A model generated the notes under the pieces. That model had not been told where the DNA came from. It made no database searches and saw only the letters and a list, made by a program, of their open reading frames with translations. Positions 8,951 to 16,766 of a DNA stretch of 64,000 nucleotides are shown piece after piece. This stretch comes from Azoarcus sp. (GTDB taxonomy: Bacteria; Pseudomonadota; Gammaproteobacteria; Burkholderiales; Rhodocyclaceae). Numbering within the stretch: the first letter of the stretch is position 1; the number at the start of each line of letters is the position of its first letter. The stretch is taken from contig JAUVVG010000021.1 in assembly GCA_030604735.1 (NCBI GenBank), positions 1 through 64,000 on the forward strand, written 5' to 3'. The translations under genes were made by a program, and so were the position numbers.

Positions 8951-9437
8951 GGTTCGTTCCCCGACCGTCGCTGAAATTCTCGGAGAAGAGTCTGCGACAG
9001 TGCCTGAAGAGATGGAACAGGGTCCATACGCACATCAGGAACAGTCCGATGAAGAGGGCCGCGTCGGAGTAGATGGTCGGGATGTAAAGAGTTGGACTTT
9101 CCTTGCCGACCCGGATGGAGTACTGGAGAAAATCCCATGCCCAGTGCGTCAGCCAGAGGGCGATGGCCAGGCTGATCGATTCAGTCACGATCGCAAGAAC
9201 GACCTTGGCACGCTGAGTGCCGAGGAAGATCTCGAGCACGTTCGCGCGGATCTGGGTGTCTTCCCGTGAAGCATTGACGCTGCCCAGCATGTAGAGCCAC
9301 AGTGCCGGATACATCAGCACCTCCTCCAGACCCATCACAGGTATCTGGAGGACGTATCGCGTGACGACCTGAACGCACTGAAGGGCTGCAACGGCGAGTA
9401 GCAGCATCGTCAGTGTGTACTTGAAGAGCCGTTCCAT
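8943..9437 (-). CDS. TRAP transporter small permease subunit (DctQ family), system 2
   Basis: The 164-aa protein has four hydrophobic segments and the DctQ hallmark MGLEEVLMYPALWLYMLGSV between segments 1 and 2. It is the first gene of the dctQMP unit. The ATG is followed by the short basic stretch ERLFKYT before the first membrane helix. The conserved element at 9575-9622 lies about 138 bp upstream, so this promoter is probably controlled together with the dehydrogenase genes. Confidence 0.91.
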   Translation of the reverse strand: MERLFKYTLTMLLLAVAALQCVQVVTRYVLQIPVMGLEEVLMYPALWLYMLGSVNASREDTQIRANVLEIFLGTQRAKVVLAIVTESISLAIALWLTHWAWDFLQYSIRVGKESPTLYIPTIYSDAALFIGLFLMCVWTLFHLFRHCRRLFSENFSDGRGTNHA

Positions 9438-9574
9438 ATCCGACTGTCTCCTGTTTCAACTAACCTGAACCCTTGTGATCCCGTACCGCCCGTGGCCTGA
9501 TCGGCTACCGGACGGCGCCAGCGCGTCCCTGGCCAAGTTGTTGATTTTGTTAATTGCATTATCGGCAGCTCATG

Positions 9575-9622
9575 AATAAATTCAAATCAGTAATTAGTGT
9601 GGTTGCATGCGTAAATGTTATG
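9575..9622 (-). promoter_or_regulatory. Second copy of the conserved operator-like element, upstream of dctQMP
   Basis: The block AATAA-N2-TCAAATCA-N4-TTA...GCATGCGTAAATGTTATG repeats the arrangement at 5341-5388 with the same internal spacing. Between the conserved blocks the bases differ, which argues for functional conservation rather than a recent duplication. It lies in the 265-bp gap that also precedes the divergent Mut7-C gene. A LysR-type dyad (TTA-N15-TAA) is retained. Confidence 0.75.
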
Positions 9623-9702
9623 TAATGCCTTGCTGAGTTCGATTTGATCTGCACTGCCGCCTAACTTCATGAATGACTTTTTGTGCTGAAAGCCCGGCTG
9701 CC

Positions 9703-10446
9703 ATGGTCACCGCCACGTTTCGCTTCTACGAGGTACTGAACGACTTCCTCGCGCCGCATCATCGGTGGCGCGAGTTCGACGCGCCGTGCGCGCGGGCTGC
9801 GAGCTTGAAGCACATGATCGAGGCGCTCGGGGTGCCGCATACCGAGGTGGAGTTGGTGCTGGTGAATGGAGAGTCGGTGGGCTTCGACCGGCTGTTGCGG
9901 CATGGCGACCGGGTGGCGGTGTACCCGAAGTTCGAGGCGCTCGACATCACGCCCTTGCTGTGCGTGCGCGACCAGCCGCTACGCCGGACGCGCTTCGTCG
10001 CCGACGCGCATCTGGGCGGGCTTGCGCGACTGCTGCGCCTGACCGGTTTCGATACGCTTTACGACAACGGCTTCGCGGACGACGAGATCGTCGCGATCGC
10101 GTTGCGGGATGAACGCATCGTGCTCACCCGCGATCGGGAGCTGCTGAAGCGTCGAAGCGTCACGCACGGGTGTTTCGTGCACGCGCTGAAGCCAAGACTG
10201 CAAGTGCGCGAGATATTCGACCGGCTCGACCTGGCCGGTAGCGCACGCCCGTTCACGCTGTGTCTCGACTGCAACGTGCCGTTGCGCCCGATCGACAGGG
10301 CGCAGGCCGAGGCACGGATTCCGCCGATGGTTCGCGAACGCCAACAGCGATTCAGTACCTGCGACGTCTGCCGGCGGGTGTTCTGGGAGGGCTCGCACTG
10401 GCAGCACATGCGCGAACTCGTGGATGAACTGCTTGACCGCGGTTGA
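9703..10446 (+). CDS. Mut7-C RNase domain protein with N-terminal ubiquitin-like domain
   Basis: The 247-aa protein begins with a beta-grasp (ThiS/MoaD-like) region of about 80 residues, VTATFRFYEVLNDFL to RLLRHGDRVAVYP. The Mut7-C/PIN-like domain follows: FVADAHLGGLARLLRLTGFDT, then DDEIVAIALRDERIVLTRDRELL. A zinc ribbon near the C-terminus has CLDCNVPL and CDVCRRVFW. The Mut7-C fold is predicted to be a nuclease; the biological role in bacteria is uncertain. The ORF begins at 9673, but the ATG at 9703 places the beta-grasp domain at the N-terminus; neither start has a clear ribosome-binding site. It is divergent from the TRAP operon. Confidence 0.85.
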   Translation: MVTATFRFYEVLNDFLAPHHRWREFDAPCARAASLKHMIEALGVPHTEVELVLVNGESVGFDRLLRHGDRVAVYPKFEALDITPLLCVRDQPLRRTRFVADAHLGGLARLLRLTGFDTLYDNGFADDEIVAIALRDERIVLTRDRELLKRRSVTHGCFVHALKPRLQVREIFDRLDLAGSARPFTLCLDCNVPLRPIDRAQAEARIPPMVRERQQRFSTCDVCRRVFWEGSHWQHMRELVDELLDRG

Positions 10447-10487
10447 AGCGAGCTACGGCAAATGCGGCCCTACACGGCCGACATCCT

Positions 10488-10496
10488 TGGTAAAAT
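10488..10496 (+). promoter_or_regulatory. Possible extended -10 promoter for prfC
   Basis: TGGTAAAAT matches an extended -10 (TGn-TAAAAT). There is no good -35 at normal spacing, as is usual for extended -10 promoters. Transcription would start near 10503, immediately before the hairpin at 10506-10532. Confidence 0.4.
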
Positions 10497-10505
10497 GACG
10501 ACTTT

Positions 10506-10532
10506 GCCGCCATCCGGGTTCGGGTCGGCGGC
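10506..10532 (+). terminator. Hairpin with T-rich tail in the prfC leader
   Basis: GCCGCC and GGCGGC pair around a 15-nt loop and are followed by TTCTTCATTTT. It may terminate the Mut7-C transcript. It may also act as a 5' leader structure of prfC if the extended -10 just upstream is the real promoter. Confidence 0.45.
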
Positions 10533-10555
10533 TTCTTCATTTTGCGGCCGAAACG

Positions 10556-12190
10556 ATGAGCACCCCCTCTTTCCCCCCCGACCTCCTGCGCGACGTCGCC
10601 AAGCGCCGCACCTTCGGCATCATCTCCCACCCCGACGCGGGCAAGACAACGCTGACAGAGAAGCTGTTGCTGTTCGGTGGCGCGATCCAACTCGCCGGAA
10701 CGGTCAAGGCCAGGAAGAGCGCACGCCATGCGACCTCGGACTGGATGGAGGTCGAGAAGCAGCGTGGCATTTCGGTGACCAGCTCGGTGATGCAGTTCGA
10801 GTACGAGGACCACACCATCAACCTGCTCGACACCCCGGGCCACCAGGATTTCTCCGAGGATACCTACCGGGTGCTGACCGCGGTCGACGCGGCGGTGATG
10901 GTGATCGACGCGGCCAAGGGCGTCGAGGCGCAGACGATCAAGCTGCTCGAGGTGTGCCGGCTGCGCAACACGCCCATCATCACCTTCGTGAACAAGATGG
11001 ACCGCGAGGTGCGCGAGCCTTTCGAGTTGTTGTCCGAGATCGAGGATGTGCTCAAGATCGAATGCGCGCCTATCACCTGGCCGGTGGGCATGGGCAAGAC
11101 CTTCCGCGGCGTGTATCACCTGCTCGAGGACCAGGTGCTGCGCTTCACGCCGGGCGAGGAGCGACGCTCCGAGGCCGAGGTGATCAAGGGCATCGCCAAC
11201 CCCCAGCTTGATGCGCTTTTTCCGCTGGAGATCGGACAGGTGCGCGAGGATGTGGACTTGATCGGAGGTGCGTCGGCACCGTTCTCGTTGGAAGCGTTTC
11301 TCGCCGGCCGCCAGACGCCGGTGTTCTTCGGTTCGGGGATCAACAACTTCGGCGTGCAGGAGATCCTGCAGGCGCTGCTCGACTGGGCGCCGCCGCCCCA
11401 GCCGCGCATCGCCGGGCTCGTCTCGGGCTCCGGCGACAACGGGACCCGCGCGGTGCAGCCTGCCGAGGCGCCGTTCACCGGTTTCGTGTTCAAGATCCAG
11501 GCCAACATGGACCCCAAGCACCGTGACCGGATCGCGTTCTTCCGCATCTGTTCCGGTCGATACACGTCGGGGATGAAGGTCAGACATGTTCGCCTCGGGC
11601 GCGAGATGAAGCTCGCCAATGCGCTGACCTTCATGGCCAACGAGCGGGTGCACAAGGAAGACGGTGTCGCCGGCGACATCATCGGTATCCACAACCACGG
11701 CCAGCTGCAGATCGGCGACACGCTCACCGAAGGCGAGGGCCTCGGTTACAAGGGTATTCCTTACTTCTCGCCGGAGCTCTTCCGTGCGGCGCGGCTGCGC
11801 GACCCGCTCAAGACCAAGCAGTTGCAAAAGGGCTTGCAGGAACTGGGCGAGGAGGGCGCGATCCAGGTCTTCGAGCAAGAGGGCGGCAACATGCTGCTAG
11901 GCGCGGTCGGTACCCTGCAGTTCGAGGTCGTCGCACAACGGCTGAAGGACGAGTACAAGGTCGACGCGATCTTCGAGTCGGCCGACATCTACACCGCGCG
12001 CTGGCTGACCTTCCCGGACGAACTGACCCGCCGCAACTTCGAGCGCGAGCAATCGATCCGGCTCGGCAAGGATGTCGATGGCAATCCGGTGTATCTGGCC
12101 AGCACCCGCTACAACCTCGATGTCACGATGGAGAAGTGGCCCAAGGTCGGATTCCACGCCACCCGCGAGCATGGACAGGTGCTGGGCTGA
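10556..12190 (+). CDS. prfC: Peptide chain release factor 3
   Basis: The 544-aa GTPase has the normal RF3 length. The G1 motif is in [19 protein letters not shown]3 in [16 protein letters not shown] and G4 in [12 protein letters not shown]3 promotes release of RF1/RF2 from the ribosome after peptide hydrolysis and takes part in post-peptidyl-transfer quality control. Domain II ([20 protein letters not shown]) and the conserved region [21 protein letters not shown] are RF3-like and distinguish it from EF-G. It appears to be monocistronic. The ATG lies after the leader hairpin and lacks a strong Shine-Dalgarno sequence. Confidence 0.97.
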   Translation: MSTPSFPPDLLRDVAKRRTFGIISHPDAGKTTLTEKLLLFGGAIQLAGTVKARKSARHATSDWMEVEKQRGISVTSSVMQFEYEDHTINLLDTPGHQDFSEDTYRVLTAVDAAVMVIDAAKGVEAQTIKLLEVCRLRNTPIITFVNKMDREVREPFELLSEIEDVLKIECAPITWPVGMGKTFRGVYHLLEDQVLRFTPGEERRSEAEVIKGIANPQLDALFPLEIGQVREDVDLIGGASAPFSLEAFLAGRQTPVFFGSGINNFGVQEILQALLDWAPPPQPRIAGLVSGSGDNGTRAVQPAEAPFTGFVFKIQANMDPKHRDRIAFFRICSGRYTSGMKVRHVRLGREMKLANALTFMANERVHKEDGVAGDIIGIHNHGQLQIGDTLTEGEGLGYKGIPYFSPELFRAARLRDPLKTKQLQKGLQELGEEGAIQVFEQEGGNMLLGAVGTLQFEVVAQRLKDEYKVDAIFESADIYTARWLTFPDELTRRNFEREQSIRLGKDVDGNPVYLASTRYNLDVTMEKWPKVGFHATREHGQVLG

Positions 12191-12236
12191 CGCTGGCCGG
12201 TAGAACGTCTGCCCGGTGCGCATGGTCCGAACCCGG

Positions 12237-12755
12237 ATGAGCGAACCCATTCAAACCCAGCGTCGCCTCGGGCGCGGCATGATCGTGATGGCCTGGCTGG
12301 CGGCCATCGCCCTGCTGTGGCTGTTCTTCGACGATGCGCTGGACCGACGGGACAATCCCAACCGCAACCTGAGCGTGCAGCCGGGGGCGTCCGAGCTGGT
12401 GCTCAAGCGCAACCGCGCCGGGCATTATGTCGCGCCCGGAACGATCAACGGCCAGCCGGTGGTGTTCCTGCTCGATACCGGTGCAACCCAGGTGTCGGTG
12501 CCGGCCCACCTCGGGCCGGCGCTCGGGCTGTCACCGGGGGCGCCGATGCAAGTGATGACCGCCAACGGCACCGTGACGGTGCGTGCGACCGTCATCGACG
12601 AACTCGGCCTCGGGCCCTTCCGCATCCAGAACGTGCGCAGCCATCTGAACCCCGGTTTCCGCGACGAACAAGTGCTGCTGGGAATGAGCGTATTGCGCCA
12701 TCTCGAGTTCACCCAGCGGGGCGACACCCTGATCCTCAGGCCACACGGCGGTTGA
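12237..12755 (+). CDS. Membrane-anchored retropepsin-like aspartic protease (TIGR02281-like)
   Basis: The protein (172 aa from the ATG at 12237) has one N-terminal membrane segment, MIVMAWLAAIALLWLFF, and then a periplasmic clan AA domain. The active-site triad is in VVFLLDTGATQVSV and the closing motif in VLLGMSVLRHLEF. This fits the bacterial single-domain retropepsin-like family with a signal anchor. The ORF track starts at a GTG (12216) and another ATG lies at 12222; the choice between them is uncertain. It follows prfC by 46 bp and may be cotranscribed. The substrate is unknown. Confidence 0.8.
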   Translation: MSEPIQTQRRLGRGMIVMAWLAAIALLWLFFDDALDRRDNPNRNLSVQPGASELVLKRNRAGHYVAPGTINGQPVVFLLDTGATQVSVPAHLGPALGLSPGAPMQVMTANGTVTVRATVIDELGLGPFRIQNVRSHLNPGFRDEQVLLGMSVLRHLEFTQRGDTLILRPHGG

Positions 12756-12917
12756 TCCGGCGCCTGCGGCTCAGCCGCGGTGACTTGCACGTCGGGCGGG
12801 CGAAAGCCGCTGTCAGTCAGGACAGTCGCAGCATGCGCGCGTCACCAGGCCGGACCGGGGCGCGACCCGAAATCCGGTGCGGCCTCGATGATTGGGTACA
12901 AGCGTTGCTCTCCGCGT

Positions 12918-13388
12918 TCAGGCTTCCAGCAGGCTGCGCAGCATCCACGCATTCTTTTCGTGGATCTGCATGCGCTGGGTCAGCAGGTCGGCGGTCGGCT
13001 CGTCGTTGGCCTTGTCCACCAGAGGCAGGATGCTGCGGGCGGTTTTCACCACCGCCTCCTGGCCCATGACCAGGTGGCTGATCATTTCCTTGGCATTCAT
13101 TCCGCCATCCGGCTCGGACAGGCTGCCGAGTTTCTGGAACTCCTTGTAGGTGCCGGGCGCCGGGAAACCCAGGGCGCGGATGCGTTCGGCGATCGAATCC
13201 ACCGCCAGCGCGAGCTCGTTGTACTGGCCCTCGAACATCAGATGCAGGGTGTTGAACATCGGGCCGGTGACGTTCCAGTGGAAATTGTGGGTGGTCAGAT
13301 ACAGGGTGTAGCTGTCGGCGAGCAGACGGGACAGGCCGTCCGCGATCTTGGCGCGATCCTTCTTGCTGATACCGATGTCGATTTCCAT
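12918..13388 (-). CDS. dps: Dps family DNA-binding ferritin-like protein
   Basis: The 156-aa protein has the Dps length and ferroxidase signature [29 protein letters not shown], with the His and Asp/Glu ligands characteristic of the inter-subunit iron site. Dps dodecamers oxidise and store iron and can coat DNA in stationary phase or oxidative stress. AAGGAG lies at good spacing before the ATG. A short dyad ACGAC-GAT-GTCGT (13424-13436) lies in the upstream region. The gene stands alone on the minus strand. Confidence 0.93.
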   Translation of the reverse strand: MEIDIGISKKDRAKIADGLSRLLADSYTLYLTTHNFHWNVTGPMFNTLHLMFEGQYNELALAVDSIAERIRALGFPAPGTYKEFQKLGSLSEPDGGMNAKEMISHLVMGQEAVVKTARSILPLVDKANDEPTADLLTQRMQIHEKNAWMLRSLLEA

Positions 13389-13769
13389 GTCGATTCTCCT
13401 TGGCTGTCGTGAGTGGGGTGGTTACGACGATGTCGTCATCCCTGTGTCGAGGCTAGGCATCAGACGCTGCTCGCGCCAATTGAATGCCGGCATGACGACG
13501 ATGAGGACATTCTATCGATGAAGCCGTCGCGGTGTGCTGATGCACCTCAATGTTGGCCGAAGAAGTGAGGCCTGCACCGCGCTGGTGCATGGTTCGCCAG
13601 ACAGGCCCAGTCCGCGTCGGCGATCCACCCGGACGTCAGTCGCGTATGAGGGACGCCCTGAGATGCCGTCGTCCGTGTTGATGACCACGATGCGGGTCTC
13701 ATCCGCAGCACCTAAAGTCAGGCACCGTTCTTGCGTCGAGGCTTGCATCGATTCCGACCCTTCGTGCCG
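13389..13769. other. Intergenic region between dps and the sensor kinase
   Basis: These 381 bp separate the divergent dps and kinase genes. Apart from the dps Shine-Dalgarno and the small dyad at 13424-13436, I see no gene, repeat or convincing promoter. An in-frame TTG extends the kinase ORF back to 13731. GACGACGATG occurs both near 13424 and near 13495, which may be chance. Confidence 0.5.
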
Positions 13770-14933
13770 ATGTTCGCCAATCTCCACCATCTGTCCCACC
13801 ATGCCGCCTGGCGTCGCCAACTCGAGATGCTGCTCGAGTCGGCCGGCGAAGGCATCTACGGCATCGATCTGAACGGGCGCTGCATCTTCATCAACGGCGC
13901 CGGCGCCAGCATGCTCGGCTATGACGCCGACGAGGTGCTCGGGCGGAACATGCACTACCTGATCCACCACTCGCACTCGAATTGCGAGCTGATGCCGGTT
14001 CACGATTGCCGGATCTTCAAGGCCTTCAAGGAAGGGGCGAGCTGCCGGGTGGACGACGAGGTGTTGTGGCGGCGCGATGGCAGTTCGTTTCCGGCCGAGT
14101 ACGCCTCCTACCCGATCCGGGACGGCGAGGCGGTGGTCGGCGCGGTGGTGACCTTCTCCGACATCACCGAACGCAAGCGCACCGAAGCGGCCCTGCATGC
14201 GGCGCGCAACGAACTCGAGCGTCGCGTGATCGAGCGTACCACCGAGCTGTCCTCGGCCAACCAGCAACTACGCCAGGCGCGCGACAGCCTGCGTCGGCTG
14301 TCGGCCCACATGAATTCGGTGCGCGAGGAGGAGCGGGCCCATATCGCCCGCGACATCCATGACGACCTCGGCGCCTCGCTGACCGCGATGCAGCTCGAGC
14401 TCAACTGGCTCAGGCAACGGCTTCGCAATGACGCGGTGGTGTGCGGCCATATCGATGCCGCGCTCGGGATCGGGCAGGGCGCGATGGGCGCGGTACGGCG
14501 CATCCTCAATGACCTGCGCCCCGGCGTACTGGACCATCTCGGCCTGTGGGCCGCGATCGAATCCTTGCTGGACGATACCCAGGCCCGTTCCGGCCTGCGC
14601 TGTGTGTTCGTCTGCCCGGGTGAGGTCGAACGCTGCCGTCTCGGCCGGGAGGCGGAGATCGCGGTCTATCGCATCGTGCAGGAGGTCCTGACCAATGTGC
14701 AGCGACATGCCGGCGCCGGGCGGGTGTCGGTGGTCGCGCGCGCGCTGGGCCGGGACCTGGTGCTGGAGGTCGAGGACGATGGCCGCGGCATGATCGTGCC
14801 GCTCGCGCCGACCAGTTTCGGCCTGCTCGGGATGAACGAGCGGGCCCGCGCGATCGGAGGCGAGCTGACCCTGGAAAGCAGTCCCGGCAACGGTACCACG
14901 GTGCGCCTGAGGCTGGCCGAGGTGATGACATGA
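13770..14933 (+). CDS. PAS sensor histidine kinase, NarX/UhpB (HisKA_3) type
   Basis: The cytosolic protein is 387 aa from the ATG at 13770. A PAS domain spans about residues 17-145 (ESAGEGIYGIDLNGRCIFIN) and ends in VVTFSDITERKR. A coiled coil and the HisKA_3 dimerisation box EEERAHIARDIHDDLGASL with the phospho-accepting His follow. The HATPase domain has VYRIVQEVLTNVQRHA and VEDDGRGM. No membrane segment is visible, so it senses an internal signal. The ORF track start at 13731 is a TTG; no start has a clear ribosome-binding site. It overlaps the response-regulator gene by 4 bp. Confidence 0.92.
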   Translation: MFANLHHLSHHAAWRRQLEMLLESAGEGIYGIDLNGRCIFINGAGASMLGYDADEVLGRNMHYLIHHSHSNCELMPVHDCRIFKAFKEGASCRVDDEVLWRRDGSSFPAEYASYPIRDGEAVVGAVVTFSDITERKRTEAALHAARNELERRVIERTTELSSANQQLRQARDSLRRLSAHMNSVREEERAHIARDIHDDLGASLTAMQLELNWLRQRLRNDAVVCGHIDAALGIGQGAMGAVRRILNDLRPGVLDHLGLWAAIESLLDDTQARSGLRCVFVCPGEVERCRLGREAEIAVYRIVQEVLTNVQRHAGAGRVSVVARALGRDLVLEVEDDGRGMIVPLAPTSFGLLGMNERARAIGGELTLESSPGNGTTVRLRLAEVMT

Positions 14934-15574
14934 ACCGTGGGGTACGGCTGCTGATCGTCGATGACCACATGATCATACGGCGCGGTCTGATCCAGATCCT
15001 GTCCGAAGAGGAGGCCATCGGCGAGATCCTCGAAGCGGCGGACGGACCCACGGCGATGCAGATCATGCGGCGCGTGGCGGCGGACGTGGTCGTGCTCGAT
15101 GTCGCGCTGGGCGAGCGCGATGGACTGGACGTGCTGAAGACGCTGCGGGCCGAGTTTCCGCAGGTCGGGGTGGTGATGTTGTCGGTCTATCCCGAGTCGC
15201 AGTTCGCGGTGCGGGCTATCCGGGCCGGTGCCGGCGCCTACCTGAACAAGGGCTGCGCCCCGGACGAACTGGTCGAAGCGATCCGCAAGGTGGCGATCGG
15301 GGGCGTGTTCGTGACCCCGTCGATCGCCGAACTGCTCGCGCGCAGCGTGCGCAACGACGCGGTCCGCCCGGCCCACGAGACGCTGTCGAATCGCGAGTTC
15401 CAGGTCTTGAAGCTGCTGGCGCAGGGGCGCAGCGTCTCCGATATCGCCACCAGTCTGTCGCTATCCGCGAACACCATTTCCACCTACCGTAGCCGCATCT
15501 TCGACAAACTCGGGGTGGCCAGCATGGTCGAGCTGCTGACCTATGCAGCGCGCCACGACATGCTCGAACACTGA
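14930..15574 (+). CDS. NarL/FixJ-family response regulator
   Basis: The 214-aa protein has a receiver domain (LLIVDDHMIIRRGL; phospho-acceptor Asp in VVLDVALGERDG; conserved Lys in YLNKGCAPDEL) and a C-terminal LuxR-type helix-turn-helix (LSNREFQVLKLLAQGRSVSDIA ... ISTYRSRIFDKLG). Its ATGA overlap with the kinase gene indicates translational coupling as a cognate pair. Regulated genes are not evident. The next gene cluster starts 265 bp downstream and has its own promoter signals. Confidence 0.94.
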   Translation: MNRGVRLLIVDDHMIIRRGLIQILSEEEAIGEILEAADGPTAMQIMRRVAADVVVLDVALGERDGLDVLKTLRAEFPQVGVVMLSVYPESQFAVRAIRAGAGAYLNKGCAPDELVEAIRKVAIGGVFVTPSIAELLARSVRNDAVRPAHETLSNREFQVLKLLAQGRSVSDIATSLSLSANTISTYRSRIFDKLGVASMVELLTYAARHDMLEH

Positions 15575-15716
15575 TCCGAGCGAGTTCAAGCTACAGGCTT
15601 TGAGCAGTCGGAGCTCCCAAGACGGACCGCGACACGTAACGCTTGCGGCTTAGGGTCGACTGGCCCGCCACGCCTATCCAGCCGCCCTTGATCATCGGAT
15701 TGCGCTGCCTGTCAAC

Positions 15717-15746
15717 TTGCGACAAGTGCTTGAATTCCGCTAACAT
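15717..15746 (+). promoter_or_regulatory. Candidate promoter of the DapA/UxaA-family operon
   Basis: TTGCGA (15717) and TAACAT (15741) are separated by 18 bp, a fair sigma-70 promoter. The -35 lies in TTGCGACA, which is perfectly inverted as TGTCGCAA at 15751-15758, so an additional regulator may bridge the -10. Transcription would start near 15753, just before the palindromes at 15761-15787. Confidence 0.45.
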
Positions 15747-15760
15747 CGTCTGTCGCAAAA

Positions 15761-15787
15761 ATTATCAATAATCTTATTCATAATAAG
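15761..15787 (+). promoter_or_regulatory. Adjacent palindromes ATTATCAATAAT and CTTATTCATAATAAG (operator candidates)
   Basis: ATTAT-CA-ATAAT (15761-15772) abuts CTTATT-CAT-AATAAG (15773-15787); both are perfect dyads. The first occurs again, as its reverse complement, at 21265-21276 between the IlvD-like and TctC genes. Its location just downstream of the predicted -10 fits repressor blockade. The GntR/FCD protein at 24618-25406 is the candidate binder (inference). Confidence 0.65.
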
Positions 15788-15839
15788 CTGCAGGCTATCC
15801 GTGCGATCGGGTGGTGTGCGTGACCAAAGCGAGGGTGTG

Positions 15840-16754
15840 ATGACAGCGAAACGTATGCAAGGGGTGCTTTCCCCGGTGGTGACTCCGTTCGATCAGGATC
15901 TTCGTCCGAACGGACAAAAGCTGGTGCGCCAGTGCCGTTGGTTGCTGGACAACAATGTGGGGCTGGCCGTGTTCGGCACCAACTCAGAGGCCAACTCGCT
16001 GTCGGTCGGCGAGAAGCGGGCCCTGCTCCAGCAACTGGTCGAGGCGGGGCTGCCGCCCGAGCGGATGATGCCGGGCACCGGCTGTTGCGCGCTGACCGAT
16101 TCGGTCGAGCTGACCCGCGAGGCGGTCGGCCTGGGCTGTGGCGGTGTGCTGATGCTGCCGCCCTTCTATTACAAGGGCGTGTCCGACGACGGGCTGTTCC
16201 GCAGCTACGCCGAGATCATCGAGCGGGTCGGCGACGCGCGCCTGCGCATCTATCTGTATCACATCCCGCCGGTCGCGCAGGTCGGCATCAGTCTGGGTCT
16301 GATCGAGCGCCTGCTCAAGGCCTATCCGGGCACGATCGCCGGCATCAAGGACAGCTCCGGCAACTGGGACAACACCAAGGCGATGCTGGATACCTTCCAG
16401 CCGGAAGGCTTCGACGTGTTCGCCGGCAGCGAGACTTTCCTGCTCGCGACCAAACGCGCTGGCGGCGCCGGCTGCATCAGTGCGACCGCCAACGTCAATC
16501 CGGCCGCGATCTCGGCGCTGGCCGACAACTGGCAGGCCGAGGATGCCGATGCCCGGCAGGCCGCGCTGGACACGGTACGGCAGATCTTCCAGCGCTATCC
16601 GATGATTCCGGCGCTGAAGGCAGCGGTAGCACTCTACGGCGGCGACGCTGACTGGGCGATTGTCCGGCCGCCACTGGTGGCGCTGGAGGCCGCCCAACGC
16701 GACGCCTTGCGGGCCGACCTCGACGCAGTCGGGTTCTCGATGCCGGGTCTATGA
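15840..16754 (+). CDS. Dihydrodipicolinate synthase/N-acetylneuraminate lyase (DapA) superfamily enzyme
   Basis: The 304-aa class I aldolase-fold protein has the DapA-family motifs GTNSEANSLS (the GTTGE position), a catalytic Tyr in LYHIPPVAQVG and the Schiff-base Lys in TIAGIKDSSGNW. Members cleave or dehydrate 2-keto-3-deoxy acids, for example 5-keto-4-deoxyglucarate dehydratase and KDG aldolase. The active-site loop differs from true DapA, and the context is catabolic, so lysine synthesis is unlikely. The ATG at 15840, with GAGGG upstream, is preferred over 15801. The UxaA-family gene follows after 12 bp. Confidence 0.88.
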   Translation: MTAKRMQGVLSPVVTPFDQDLRPNGQKLVRQCRWLLDNNVGLAVFGTNSEANSLSVGEKRALLQQLVEAGLPPERMMPGTGCCALTDSVELTREAVGLGCGGVLMLPPFYYKGVSDDGLFRSYAEIIERVGDARLRIYLYHIPPVAQVGISLGLIERLLKAYPGTIAGIKDSSGNWDNTKAMLDTFQPEGFDVFAGSETFLLATKRAGGAGCISATANVNPAAISALADNWQAEDADARQAALDTVRQIFQRYPMIPALKAAVALYGGDADWAIVRPPLVALEAAQRDALRADLDAVGFSMPGL

Positions 16755-16766
16755 AAGGTGAATGAC

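Noticed and set aside
10352-11878. 508-aa minus-strand ORF opposite prfC
   Set aside because: It lies antisense to the unmistakable release factor 3 gene. Its composition (His, Arg and Gln rich, no hydrophobic pattern) is that of a high-GC shadow frame.
15840-16754. Lysine-biosynthetic dapA
   Set aside because: The active-site segments differ from true DapA and the gene sits in a catabolic operon with a UxaA-family dehydratase.
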